This document shows positions 43,745 to 51,231 of a stretch of 64,000 nucleotides of DNA, piece by piece. Source of the DNA: Alteromonas sp. M12. Lineage in GTDB: Bacteria > Pseudomonadota > Gammaproteobacteria > Enterobacterales > Alteromonadaceae. Below the pieces are notes generated by a model, which was given only the letters and a program-made list of their open reading frames with translations, was not told the DNA's origin and did no database searches. The position numbers were made by a program, and so were the translations under genes. The stretch is taken from positions 1,798,001 to 1,862,000 of the forward strand of contig NZ_CP144164.1 in assembly GCF_037478005.1 (NCBI RefSeq). The letters run 5' to 3'. How positions within the stretch are numbered: the stretch's first letter is position 1; each line of letters opens with the position of its first letter.

Positions 43745-44284
43745 TTAAACTTGTTCGGTTAAATACAACCCGTGTTCATTGATATATTGAGCGACCTCTT
43801 TGGGGACTTGCTTATCAATGTCTTGGTGGTTTATGAGATTGTTACGCACCGCAGTTGAGCGTATAGCTACACGTTCAGGTACTACCAATATTTCCCACTT
43901 ATCTGAAACTTCTTGGGATTTATAAAACTTGTGCCAATTTATTTGATTATCAGGTCCCATGACGAATGTGAGTTTTGCATCAGGAAAGTATTCTGCTTGC
44001 AAGTAGGTTAATAAATCAAAGGTGTAAATTGGGTTGGTACCATCACTTAGTTGATCTTCAACCGGGAATACTTCAATCTTAGGTTCATTAAGTTGTTGTG
44101 CGAATAGGTGTAACATTGCCACTCTGTGTTCATAAGAGAGCATTTTTTTTGAGAAAGCATGAGCATATGAGGGAATTAATAATATGCTGTCGAATGTCGG
44201 TTGTTGTGAAGCGATGTATTCTACTGCGTCTTGATGCCCTAAAGTGGGAGGGTTAAATGCCGCACCAAAAATCGCTATGTTCAT
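43745..44284 (-). CDS. Nicotinate/nicotinamide mononucleotide adenylyltransferase (NadD-like)
   Basis: 179 aa. 'IAIFGAAFNPPTLGHQDAVEYI' is the nucleotidyltransferase HxGH-type motif and 'AIRSTAVRNNL' near the C-terminus the ISSTxxR-type ATP-binding motif; 'FVMGPDNQINWHKFYKSQEV' is the middle block of NadD. The enzyme adds AMP to NaMN (or NMN). It is divergent from nicotinamidase and pncB, whose products feed it, so this looks like an NAD-salvage copy separate from the essential nadD that is usually near holA/rsfS; that other copy is not in the window. Confidence 0.87.
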   Translation of the reverse strand: MNIAIFGAAFNPPTLGHQDAVEYIASQQPTFDSILLIPSYAHAFSKKMLSYEHRVAMLHLFAQQLNEPKIEVFPVEDQLSDGTNPIYTFDLLTYLQAEYFPDAKLTFVMGPDNQINWHKFYKSQEVSDKWEILVVPERVAIRSTAVRNNLINHQDIDKQVPKEVAQYINEHGLYLTEQV

Positions 44285-44469
44285 ATGTAGGGTTCCAGTA
44301 AAAACAATTGTTATGACGAATTAGAGTAAGGGTTAACGCCTTACTATTGAGCCATAACTTTGGCGAAAAGTGTAGTAAAAACCATTAAAAATTATAATCA
44401 TAAAACTCAAAATGTTGTGTAAATGTATACAGCGTAAATGCGGTATTAAATTTCAGGAAAAAGGTGTTA

Positions 44470-45123
44470 ATGAAATCTAAAATAGCGTCAATTAATGTGG
44501 ATCCACAAAAAGGTTTTACACCTCTTTGCCCAGATGAACTGCCAGTCAATGAGGGCGATCAAATTGTTCCTGAACTCCTTGCTCAAAATGCATTAGCAGA
44601 TTTAATAATTGGCTCCAGTGATGCACATTGTGAACAGGCTTTGTTCCGAGTCGACAAAGATGAAGAGCAATTTAAACCGCTTGATCACGCCAATACTGAT
44701 TGCACTTTCAAAATGCATTGTCGTCCTGGAACCAAAGGATTTGAGCTTTTGGATGGCTTACCAACGGCCACTGAATACGATTTTTTTGTTTGGAAAGGTG
44801 TGGCACCAGACTTACATCCGTATGGCGCTTGTTATCATGACCTCGCGGAAAAATTATCAACGGGGATCATTGAATATTTAGTGTTTAATAATGTCGATAC
44901 TGTGATTGTTGGTGGCTTAGCGACAGATTATTGTGTCGCCACCACGGCCTTACAATTGCAAGCTTCCCAGCGTTTTGATGTTGTCCTCAATTTAGCTGCG
45001 TGTCGTGGTATTACTCCGCAAGGGGTCACTGAGAAAATAGAGTTAATGCAAAGCCAAGGGATCACTATTTTGCAAAATAGTCATGAGCTAAAAAAATGGT
45101 TAGCTAATCGGAGTGCTGGTTAG
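44470..45123 (+). CDS. pncA: Nicotinamidase (isochorismatase superfamily)
   Basis: 217 aa from ATG 44470 (AAGG six bases upstream; GTG 44464 also in frame). Catalytic triad D11 ('INVDPQKGF'), K109 ('FFVWKGVAPDLHPYG') and C155 ('ATDYCVATTA'); metal ligands D51/H53 in 'GSSDAHC' and H83 in 'FKMHCRPGTKG'. The usual WP before the last His is replaced by FK. It deamidates nicotinamide to nicotinate, which the overlapping downstream pncB uses. The stop overlaps the pncB start by one base. Confidence 0.88.
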   Translation: MKSKIASINVDPQKGFTPLCPDELPVNEGDQIVPELLAQNALADLIIGSSDAHCEQALFRVDKDEEQFKPLDHANTDCTFKMHCRPGTKGFELLDGLPTATEYDFFVWKGVAPDLHPYGACYHDLAEKLSTGIIEYLVFNNVDTVIVGGLATDYCVATTALQLQASQRFDVVLNLAACRGITPQGVTEKIELMQSQGITILQNSHELKKWLANRSAG

Positions 45124-46352
45124 TGAACTTTTCGAAAGCGTCAGTTAAGCGCAATTCTTTATTTCGGAAAAACCTCAATTTTTCCCTCTTAGATAATGAC
45201 TATTATAAAATGAATATGTGGCAGTGCTTTATGCATCAATATCCCTATATTGAAGAAGCCGAATATCGTTTTTTTATGCGCAGTGATGTGGACTTGAGAC
45301 CTTACAAAGCTGAAATCCAGCAAGAGTTGCAAAAACTGGACGGCCTTAAATTTACAGATGATCAAATTCGCTGGTTGGAAAAGACACCTTGGTATACCAA
45401 AGATTTCATAGAATGGGCGCGAATGTGGTCCTTTCAGAGTCGATTTTTGTACATTACCGAAGAAAATGAGCAATTGTCGATAAGTGCCCGTGGCCCACTA
45501 ATGCATATTCATAATTTTGAAATGCCAGTTTTATCGACGGTCGCTGAAGTGTATAACCGCCGTAATTATCCGAATAAGTCATATCAAGATGTGCGAAAAC
45601 CTTTATTTAAAAAAATTGATTGGTTAAAAGAGCAACACCAGAAACATGACCTCAGCGGCTTAACCTTAGCTGATTTTGGGACTCGCCGTAGATTTAGCTA
45701 TGAAACTCAATTAACCGTAGTTGATATGCTAAACAAGCAATTGCCTGAATTTTTTATTGGCACTTCTAACATGCACATTGCTAAAGAGTTAGGGGTTAAT
45801 CCCATAGGTACTATGGCACATGAAATATTTATGCTATCGCAACAGGTAGGCGTGCAATTAGCACACTCCCAAAAGCATACGTTAGAATGCTGGGTGAAAG
45901 AGTTTCGCGGACAACTAGGTTACGCCCTAACTGATATTATTGGTATGGACGCATTTGTCCGAGATTTTGATTTGTATTTTGCAAAGTTGTTCGAGGGATT
46001 GCGACAAGACTCAGGCTGTCCTTTTGAATTCGGTGAAAAAGCGATAAAAATGTATTCAGATCTGAAACTCGATCCGAAAACAAAAACGGTAATTTTCAGT
46101 GATGCCCTGAACTTTGAAAAAATGGTCGAGCTATTTCTGCATTTTCGCGGACGCATTCGCACATCTTTTGGTATAGGGACCTTTTTATCAAATGATGTGG
46201 ACGGGGTTGAACCTCTAAATATGGTGATGAAGCTGGTTAAAGTAAATGGTAAACCTGTCGCAAAAATATCTGACACCGCAGGCAAAAACTTGTGTGATGA
46301 TGAGAATTTTGTGCGCTATCTAAAAGACGTTTATAACGTTACTTGGGCTTAA
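45123..46352 (+). CDS. pncB: Nicotinate phosphoribosyltransferase
   Basis: 409 aa, GTG start overlapping the nicotinamidase stop by one base. 'SLLDNDYYKMNMWQCFMHQYP', 'TLADFGTRRRFSYETQLTVVDML', 'FFIGTSNMHIAKELGVNPIGTMAHE', 'IGMDAFVRDFDLYFAKLFEGLRQDSGCPFEFGEKAI', 'TVIFSDALNF' and 'RTSFGIGTFLSND' are the blocks of PncB, including the autophosphorylated His in 'GTMAHE'. It converts nicotinate and PRPP to NaMN with ATP. Together with the nicotinamidase and NadD-like neighbours it completes the nicotinamide-to-NaAD branch. Confidence 0.95.
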   Translation: MNFSKASVKRNSLFRKNLNFSLLDNDYYKMNMWQCFMHQYPYIEEAEYRFFMRSDVDLRPYKAEIQQELQKLDGLKFTDDQIRWLEKTPWYTKDFIEWARMWSFQSRFLYITEENEQLSISARGPLMHIHNFEMPVLSTVAEVYNRRNYPNKSYQDVRKPLFKKIDWLKEQHQKHDLSGLTLADFGTRRRFSYETQLTVVDMLNKQLPEFFIGTSNMHIAKELGVNPIGTMAHEIFMLSQQVGVQLAHSQKHTLECWVKEFRGQLGYALTDIIGMDAFVRDFDLYFAKLFEGLRQDSGCPFEFGEKAIKMYSDLKLDPKTKTVIFSDALNFEKMVELFLHFRGRIRTSFGIGTFLSNDVDGVEPLNMVMKLVKVNGKPVAKISDTAGKNLCDDENFVRYLKDVYNVTWA

Positions 46353-46373
46353 AAAAACATTTATGTGAAAAAA

Positions 46374-46405
46374 AGCCTGAACTCACGGTATTCAGGCTTT
46401 TTTTG
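46374..46405. terminator. Bidirectional terminator between pncB and M20 peptidase
   Basis: AGCCTGAA (46374-46381), 9-base loop, TTCAGGCT (46391-46398), with an A-run before and a T-run after, so it can stop transcription from both convergent genes. Confidence 0.9.
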
Positions 46406-46414
46406 TTATTGTGG

Positions 46415-47725
46415 TTAATCTGTAGGATATTGTTGGCTAATCCGATAAATCAACAACGCCGCCTTGTGCATATTCTTCGCGAAGCTCGTCATATCAGCAA
46501 TCTCGCCTTTTGTATGACCGCCGGTTCCCATTAAACCTAAACCATCAAGGGCCATGTCTACGTGCTCTGCGGCGAATGAAATATCAGCGGCCCCTGCGTT
46601 ACGCGGGTTGACGGCTGCCACTTTACCGTAACCGAGGGATTCACTGATATCACTATACCATTGCAACAATTGATAATTCTGCTGAGTTGGAGCCATAGGT
46701 GGATAGCCTTCACCAATCACTAGCGTGGCGCTGGTATGCAGTAAGTTTTGTTTTACAATCTTATGCATAGTGGTTTTTGCGGTATTCAACTCATCTTGAG
46801 TCAATGCTCTTATTCCACCTTTTACTATTAGATGCTGAGCTACTACGTTATTTTTACCAAATGTTGTGCCACTGGCAGTTTCATCTTCGAAGTTTACTTC
46901 GGTACCGCCTAAGATAACCCCTGGATTGAAGGTTAAATCACCAAGGTTGGCTAACTCCTGACGAAATGTATCTAGGATACGAGCACCTTCAAAAATAGCG
47001 CCAAAGCCCACCTTTTGGCTAAATATTTGCGAGGAATGGGCTGGCCGTCCGGTTACATCTAGTTGCCAATCAACCGAACCTCTACGGGCAACCACTGCGG
47101 TTTCTATATTGCCATCACCATCTTCGAACCCAAGAGCGATATCTGCCCATTTAGCAGCGTTGATAATTGCCGCTTTTGAGGCGGATAAGGGTTTACCGCT
47201 GCGTTCTTCGTCGCCAGTCATGACAATCTGAATACTTACATCATCAAGCAGTCCTAGGTGTTTAAGGGCGCGCATCACTTCAATAATAATAACGTCTCCG
47301 CCTTTCATATCTGTGACACCAGGGCCTGAAGCTTTATTGTCAGTTAAAGCTTGGTAGGTTTGAAATGCATCTGTCTTAGCAAATACCGTATCTAGGTGAC
47401 CGATCATTAGAATTTTCGGACCTTTTGTTCCATAGCGTGCAATCAAATGTCCAGCTCGTCCAAATTCAGCACCGTCTTGCCACTGGGTTTCAAATCCGAG
47501 TTGTTCTAATTCATTTTTAAATAACATTCCAACTTTTTTAACACCGCTAAAGTTCATGGTGCCGCTATTGATGTTAACCGACTCAATTAACAGGGCTTGC
47601 GCTTGTGGAAGTTGTTGATTTAATGTGTCAACGATTTTAGATTCGATTTGTGGCTGAGTCTGGGCCGCGTTTATCGCCAATGAAATTAGCATTAAAGAAC
47701 AGATAAAAGAGATTCGAAACTTCAT
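46415..47725 (-). CDS. M20 family metallopeptidase (glutamate carboxypeptidase-like), exported
   Basis: 436 aa with a signal peptide ('ISFICSLMLISLAINAA'). Zinc-site motifs: 'LMIGHLDTVFAK', 'GPGVTDMKGGDVI' (bridging Asp), 'VMTGDEERSG' (Glu pair), a later Asp/Glu region 'GFEDGDGNIETAVVARRGSVDWQLDVTGRPAHSS', and the final His in 'GLGLMGTGGHTKGE'. This fits periplasmic M20A/CPG2-like enzymes that cut C-terminal Glu or small peptides. Single gene, convergent with pncB across a shared terminator. Confidence 0.92.
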   Translation of the reverse strand: MKFRISFICSLMLISLAINAAQTQPQIESKIVDTLNQQLPQAQALLIESVNINSGTMNFSGVKKVGMLFKNELEQLGFETQWQDGAEFGRAGHLIARYGTKGPKILMIGHLDTVFAKTDAFQTYQALTDNKASGPGVTDMKGGDVIIIEVMRALKHLGLLDDVSIQIVMTGDEERSGKPLSASKAAIINAAKWADIALGFEDGDGNIETAVVARRGSVDWQLDVTGRPAHSSQIFSQKVGFGAIFEGARILDTFRQELANLGDLTFNPGVILGGTEVNFEDETASGTTFGKNNVVAQHLIVKGGIRALTQDELNTAKTTMHKIVKQNLLHTSATLVIGEGYPPMAPTQQNYQLLQWYSDISESLGYGKVAAVNPRNAGAADISFAAEHVDMALDGLGLMGTGGHTKGEIADMTSFAKNMHKAALLIYRISQQYPTD

Positions 47726-47950
47726 AATAATCCATAGGGTTTGATTTATTTAACAGGATAAAATTTGCGTCTTATAAAGTCTAGTTATAAGAAAAAAGAG
47801 TAAATCCGTTTATTTTTACTATCTGATTAAGTATCGAGCTATAAATATTCCCCATATTCCTGTAAATTACGCGCACTTTTTGTCATCATGTAACGTCAAT
47901 GCCACTTATCATCCGCTGTGGATTGACCACCAAATTCAACGAGGAATCAT

Positions 47951-49417
47951 ATGAAAACACTTTCTGACATAGCCGTAGTAGGCTTAGCCGTAATGGGCGA
48001 AAACCTAATTTTAAATATGGCCAGTAAAGGGTTTACGGTCACGGCTTATAACCGCTCGTATAGCAAAGTGGAAAATTTTCTCGCGACCCGAGCGAAAGAT
48101 AAAACGATTCGTGGTGCCGACTCTATTGAGTCACTAGTTGCATCATTGAGTTCGCCTCGCAAGATTATGCTAATGGTTAAATCTGGTCAGCCAGTAGATG
48201 ATTTTATACAACAGCTCATTCCACATTTGGATAAAGGTGACATTATCATTGATGGTGGAAACAGCCAGTTTGAAGATTCTAATCGTCGTACCGCTATGTT
48301 AACGGACAAAGGTTTGTTGTATGTAGGGACGGGCGTGTCAGGTGGAGAAGAAGGCGCGTTGCTTGGTCCTTCAATTATGCCCGGTGGAAATCCTGAAGCA
48401 TGGCCTCATGTGAAACCTATTTTTCAAGCTATTTCAGCGAAAGTTAAAGACGAAAATGGCGAGCTATCAATTCCATGTTGTGATTGGGTTGGTGAAGGTG
48501 GAGCGGGTCACTTTGTAAAAATGGTACATAACGGCATTGAATATGGTGATATGCAAATCATTTGCGAGGGCTTCATTTTAATGCAAGATTTGTTGGGAAT
48601 GAGTACCGACGAAATGCAAGCTGTCTTTAAACAGTGGAATGAAACTGAATTATCAAGTTACCTGACAGAAATCACCGCTGATATTTTAGGTTACAAAGAA
48701 AATGGTGAAGCGCTGGTTAATAGTATTTTGGATACCGCAGGGCAAAAGGGAACGGGTAAATGGACCGGTATTACGGCCTTGCACTTAGGTGTTCCTCTAA
48801 CCCTAATAGGTGAAGCTGTTTTTGCTCGTTGTCTCTCTGCAATAAAAGATCAACGAGTACAGGCTGCTAAGACCATATCTGGACCAAAAGCAGAATTTAC
48901 CGGCGATAAGGTGGCTTTCCTTGAAAGCTTACGCCAAGCATTGCTTGCTTCAAAAATAGTCTCTTATGCACAAGGGTTTGCGGTACTGCAAGAGGCAGCC
49001 AAAGAATATAAATGGAATCTCGATTATGGCAGTATTGCGATGATGTGGCGTGAAGGATGTATTATTCGTTCAGTATTTTTGGATAACATTAAAGCCGCTT
49101 ACGATAATAACCCTAATTTGGATAATTTATTGCTAGATGATTATTTCAATCAAGTGGTTGCCAAGGCTCAACAAGGCTGGCGTGAAGTGGTTGCAACTTC
49201 AGCAATGCAAGGTGTGGCAGTGCCTTGTTTGTCGTCTGCACTGAGCTATTTTGACGGATATCGTACGGAAAACTTACCTGCTAATCTGTTGCAGGCCCAA
49301 CGCGACTATTTCGGTGCGCACACTTATGAGCGTAAAGATAAACCTCGCGGAGAATTTTTCCATACAAATTGGACTGGTAGAGGCGGTGATACTGCTTCCA
49401 CTACTTACGATGTATAA
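47951..49417 (+). CDS. gnd: 6-phosphogluconate dehydrogenase, decarboxylating
   Basis: 488 aa with GAGGAATCAT before the ATG. Rossmann 'IAVVGLAVMGENLILNMASKGFTVTAYNRSYSKV', 'DIIIDGGNSQFEDSNRR', 'YVGTGVSGGEEGALLGPSIMPGGN', 'GAGHFVKMVHNGIEYGDMQII' with the catalytic Lys and 'SILDTAGQKGTGKWT' are all present. It oxidises 6-phosphogluconate to ribulose 5-phosphate, making NADPH. Stand-alone here; no zwf or pgl is next to it. Terminator follows. Confidence 0.96.
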   Translation: MKTLSDIAVVGLAVMGENLILNMASKGFTVTAYNRSYSKVENFLATRAKDKTIRGADSIESLVASLSSPRKIMLMVKSGQPVDDFIQQLIPHLDKGDIIIDGGNSQFEDSNRRTAMLTDKGLLYVGTGVSGGEEGALLGPSIMPGGNPEAWPHVKPIFQAISAKVKDENGELSIPCCDWVGEGGAGHFVKMVHNGIEYGDMQIICEGFILMQDLLGMSTDEMQAVFKQWNETELSSYLTEITADILGYKENGEALVNSILDTAGQKGTGKWTGITALHLGVPLTLIGEAVFARCLSAIKDQRVQAAKTISGPKAEFTGDKVAFLESLRQALLASKIVSYAQGFAVLQEAAKEYKWNLDYGSIAMMWREGCIIRSVFLDNIKAAYDNNPNLDNLLLDDYFNQVVAKAQQGWREVVATSAMQGVAVPCLSSALSYFDGYRTENLPANLLQAQRDYFGAHTYERKDKPRGEFFHTNWTGRGGDTASTTYDV

Positions 49418-49433
49418 TTGGTAATATCGCGAC

Positions 49434-49460
49434 AAAAGGCTGCATATTGCAGCCTTTTTT
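49434..49460. terminator. Bidirectional terminator between gnd and the CE2-like esterase
   Basis: AAAAGGCTGCA (49434-49444), TAT loop, TGCAGCCTTTT (49448-49458) followed by two more T. Flanking A- and T-runs suit both convergent genes. Confidence 0.9.
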
Positions 49461-49471
49461 GCAGGCGTATA

Positions 49472-50488
49472 TTAATTTTCCGGCCATCTTAACGATTGCT
49501 GTATTAACGGCACAAAATGCCTCGCTAACTGAGTGTGTTGGGCTAGGGTTGGGTGAGGATCAAAATTGTCTCCTTTACAATTAATACAGGCTAAATAATC
49601 CAGTTGTGGCTCCTTTAGCTCATCCACAAGATCTTTTAAAGATTGGATTAAGATTCGTTTTTTGACTTCATTTTCAGAGGTGTCGCATAACATGGGTCCT
49701 TCTGAAATCATGATTTGAACATCAGGATATAAATTCAATAAGTGTTTTACACCAAGGGCATAAGTTCGTTTAAAAATACTCAGGTCAGGCGTATTGGTAT
49801 AAAAATCATTTGTCCCCAAACAAATGAAAATGCCGTCTGGTATGTAGGCATCAACTGGCCACTTTTGGGTATAGGGAGGCACGGGTATTGTCAGTGGAAA
49901 AATCTCTGGTAATTGGGCTTCACTCGCTAGCATGTTTGAACCTTGGATTAGTCCTCGGCCACCAAACCCAATAAGATGCACTTGAGCTTTGAGTAAACGT
50001 CCTAATTGCATACCAAAAGATTGATAAGCATTGGCCAATTGAGGTCCTTTTTTCGCATTAGGATGTCGCTCCATTAATGCGCCTGTCACAATAGAATCAC
50101 CTATGAATATCAACTTTCTATCAGGAAGTTGGGGCGGTTCAATAAGTTCACCATCTTGTATGAGTAATGAGATTAAATTAATAACACCGTGCCAAGACTC
50201 CCCCCGATTAAGTAATTCAATTTTGACATTTTGTTTATGTTTTGCCGAAAATATGCGGAACGTTTTAGGTGTTTTCGCAATAACAAGCTGTTTGCTAAGG
50301 GTGTTATTGATGATCACATCTATTCTGCCTTTACCAACGCTACATTTAGCGACTAATTCGACATTTTTAGCCTGCACATTGAATGAAATGCTTACACCTG
50401 GATAACTAAACGCGATTCCTTCATCTAACCTCAGGATTCTACCCATAACTGTTATTTTTGCGTTATTACAATCGATGATATTTTTCAT
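49472..50488 (-). CDS. SGNH/GDSL hydrolase, carbohydrate esterase CE2-like
   Basis: 338 aa, no signal peptide visible. Residues ~1-115 are a beta-rich jelly-roll-like domain ('GRILRLDEGIAFSYPGVSISFNVQ') and ~120-330 an SGNH hydrolase: block I 'RKLIFIGDSIVTGALM' with the Ser nucleophile, 'GFGGRG', block III 'FICLGTNDFY', and block V 'DNFDPHPTLAQH' with Asp/His. The two-domain order matches CE2 acetyl esterases acting on xylan or glucomannan oligosaccharides; the absence of a signal suggests cytoplasmic oligosaccharide deacetylation. Single gene; no polysaccharide-use locus adjoins it apart from the nearby TonB receptor. Confidence 0.85.
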   Translation of the reverse strand: MKNIIDCNNAKITVMGRILRLDEGIAFSYPGVSISFNVQAKNVELVAKCSVGKGRIDVIINNTLSKQLVIAKTPKTFRIFSAKHKQNVKIELLNRGESWHGVINLISLLIQDGELIEPPQLPDRKLIFIGDSIVTGALMERHPNAKKGPQLANAYQSFGMQLGRLLKAQVHLIGFGGRGLIQGSNMLASEAQLPEIFPLTIPVPPYTQKWPVDAYIPDGIFICLGTNDFYTNTPDLSIFKRTYALGVKHLLNLYPDVQIMISEGPMLCDTSENEVKKRILIQSLKDLVDELKEPQLDYLACINCKGDNFDPHPTLAQHTQLARHFVPLIQQSLRWPEN

Positions 50489-50590
50489 TTGCAGACTAAA
50501 TTCAGTTAGTTATGCGATATTTGACACTAATTATAAGGTAGATGGTATGACGAATTACACAGTAAAGAGTAAACTATCACTGAATTGTTT

Positions 50591-50746
50591 TGTTGGGTTA
50601 CACAATCAGTAACACTCTCTAGTTGGAATTCAATAGATTCCATCCAGAACTGGGTTACTTTCCCGATTGTGACTTGTGAAACGCTTCTCCCCAATTTTCC
50701 AGAAAATCTGGACATTTTATGCCCCGCTTTTTGCGGGGCTTTTTTT
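50591..50746 (+). ncRNA. Candidate structured small RNA ending in an orphan terminator
   Basis: No good gene precedes the strong terminator at 50721-50746. The 110 bases before it hold nested complementary segments: CACAATC (50601-50607) with GATTGTG (50665-50671), GTAAC (50609-50613) with GTTAC (50654-50658), hairpin TGGAAT/ATTCCA (50624-50629, 50637-50642), and hairpin CCAGA/TCTGG (50699-50703, 50707-50711). A TTGACA at 50521-50526 is a possible -35. I recognise no RNA family. The 5' end is a guess. It could instead be a 5' leader with attenuation, but the TonB gene start is about 490 bases further on. Confidence 0.45.
50721..50746 (+). terminator. Strong intrinsic terminator without an upstream gene
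   Basis: GCCCCGC (50721-50727), TTTTT loop, GCGGGGC (50733-50739), then a T-run to 50746. GC-rich stem in AT-rich surroundings. The only neighbour upstream (CE2-like esterase) is transcribed away from it, so it must end some other + strand transcript. Confidence 0.88.
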
Positions 50747-51231
50747 ATTTCTGGCTTATCAATCTGGAACTTGCTGATATTTTAATCAAATTTCGGCGAG
50801 CTGAATTTTTCGTTTTAACTTTTTCGGTAATTTTTTTTCGATTTTTACAAAACAAAATTTCGATTATAAATTTCAAATTTATCTTGAAAATTAAGATTTC
50901 AAATGTGAAAAATCAATATAAAACAACTAGTTAAATCTATGCAAACGATTGTTATTGATGTTTGGGTATATAAATTGCCCCGATTAAGTGTTGGTTTGTA
51001 ATAAGTAACTTACTATTTTGTAACGTTTTTTTAGCAAAATAGGTTGATAAATTAGGCATACCCAACTATAAATAAAACTGTGATTAGGCTATAAAAATTC
51101 TTATACATCAAAAAATAGCTTATCCAACATGACGATTTCAGTATCGGTGCGCCAATAAGGACTTAACTGAATCGCATGATTACGTCGAACAATGGACGGA
51201 AAAACCAAACATTTAATTATGGGAACAACAC
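50747..51231 (+). other. Leader/promoter region of the TonB receptor (485 bp)
   Basis: Very AT-rich, especially 50790-50930 with T- and A-runs. No gene that I accept. It should contain the promoter of the TonB-dependent receptor; no clear -35/-10 pair or operator was identified. Confidence 0.5.
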
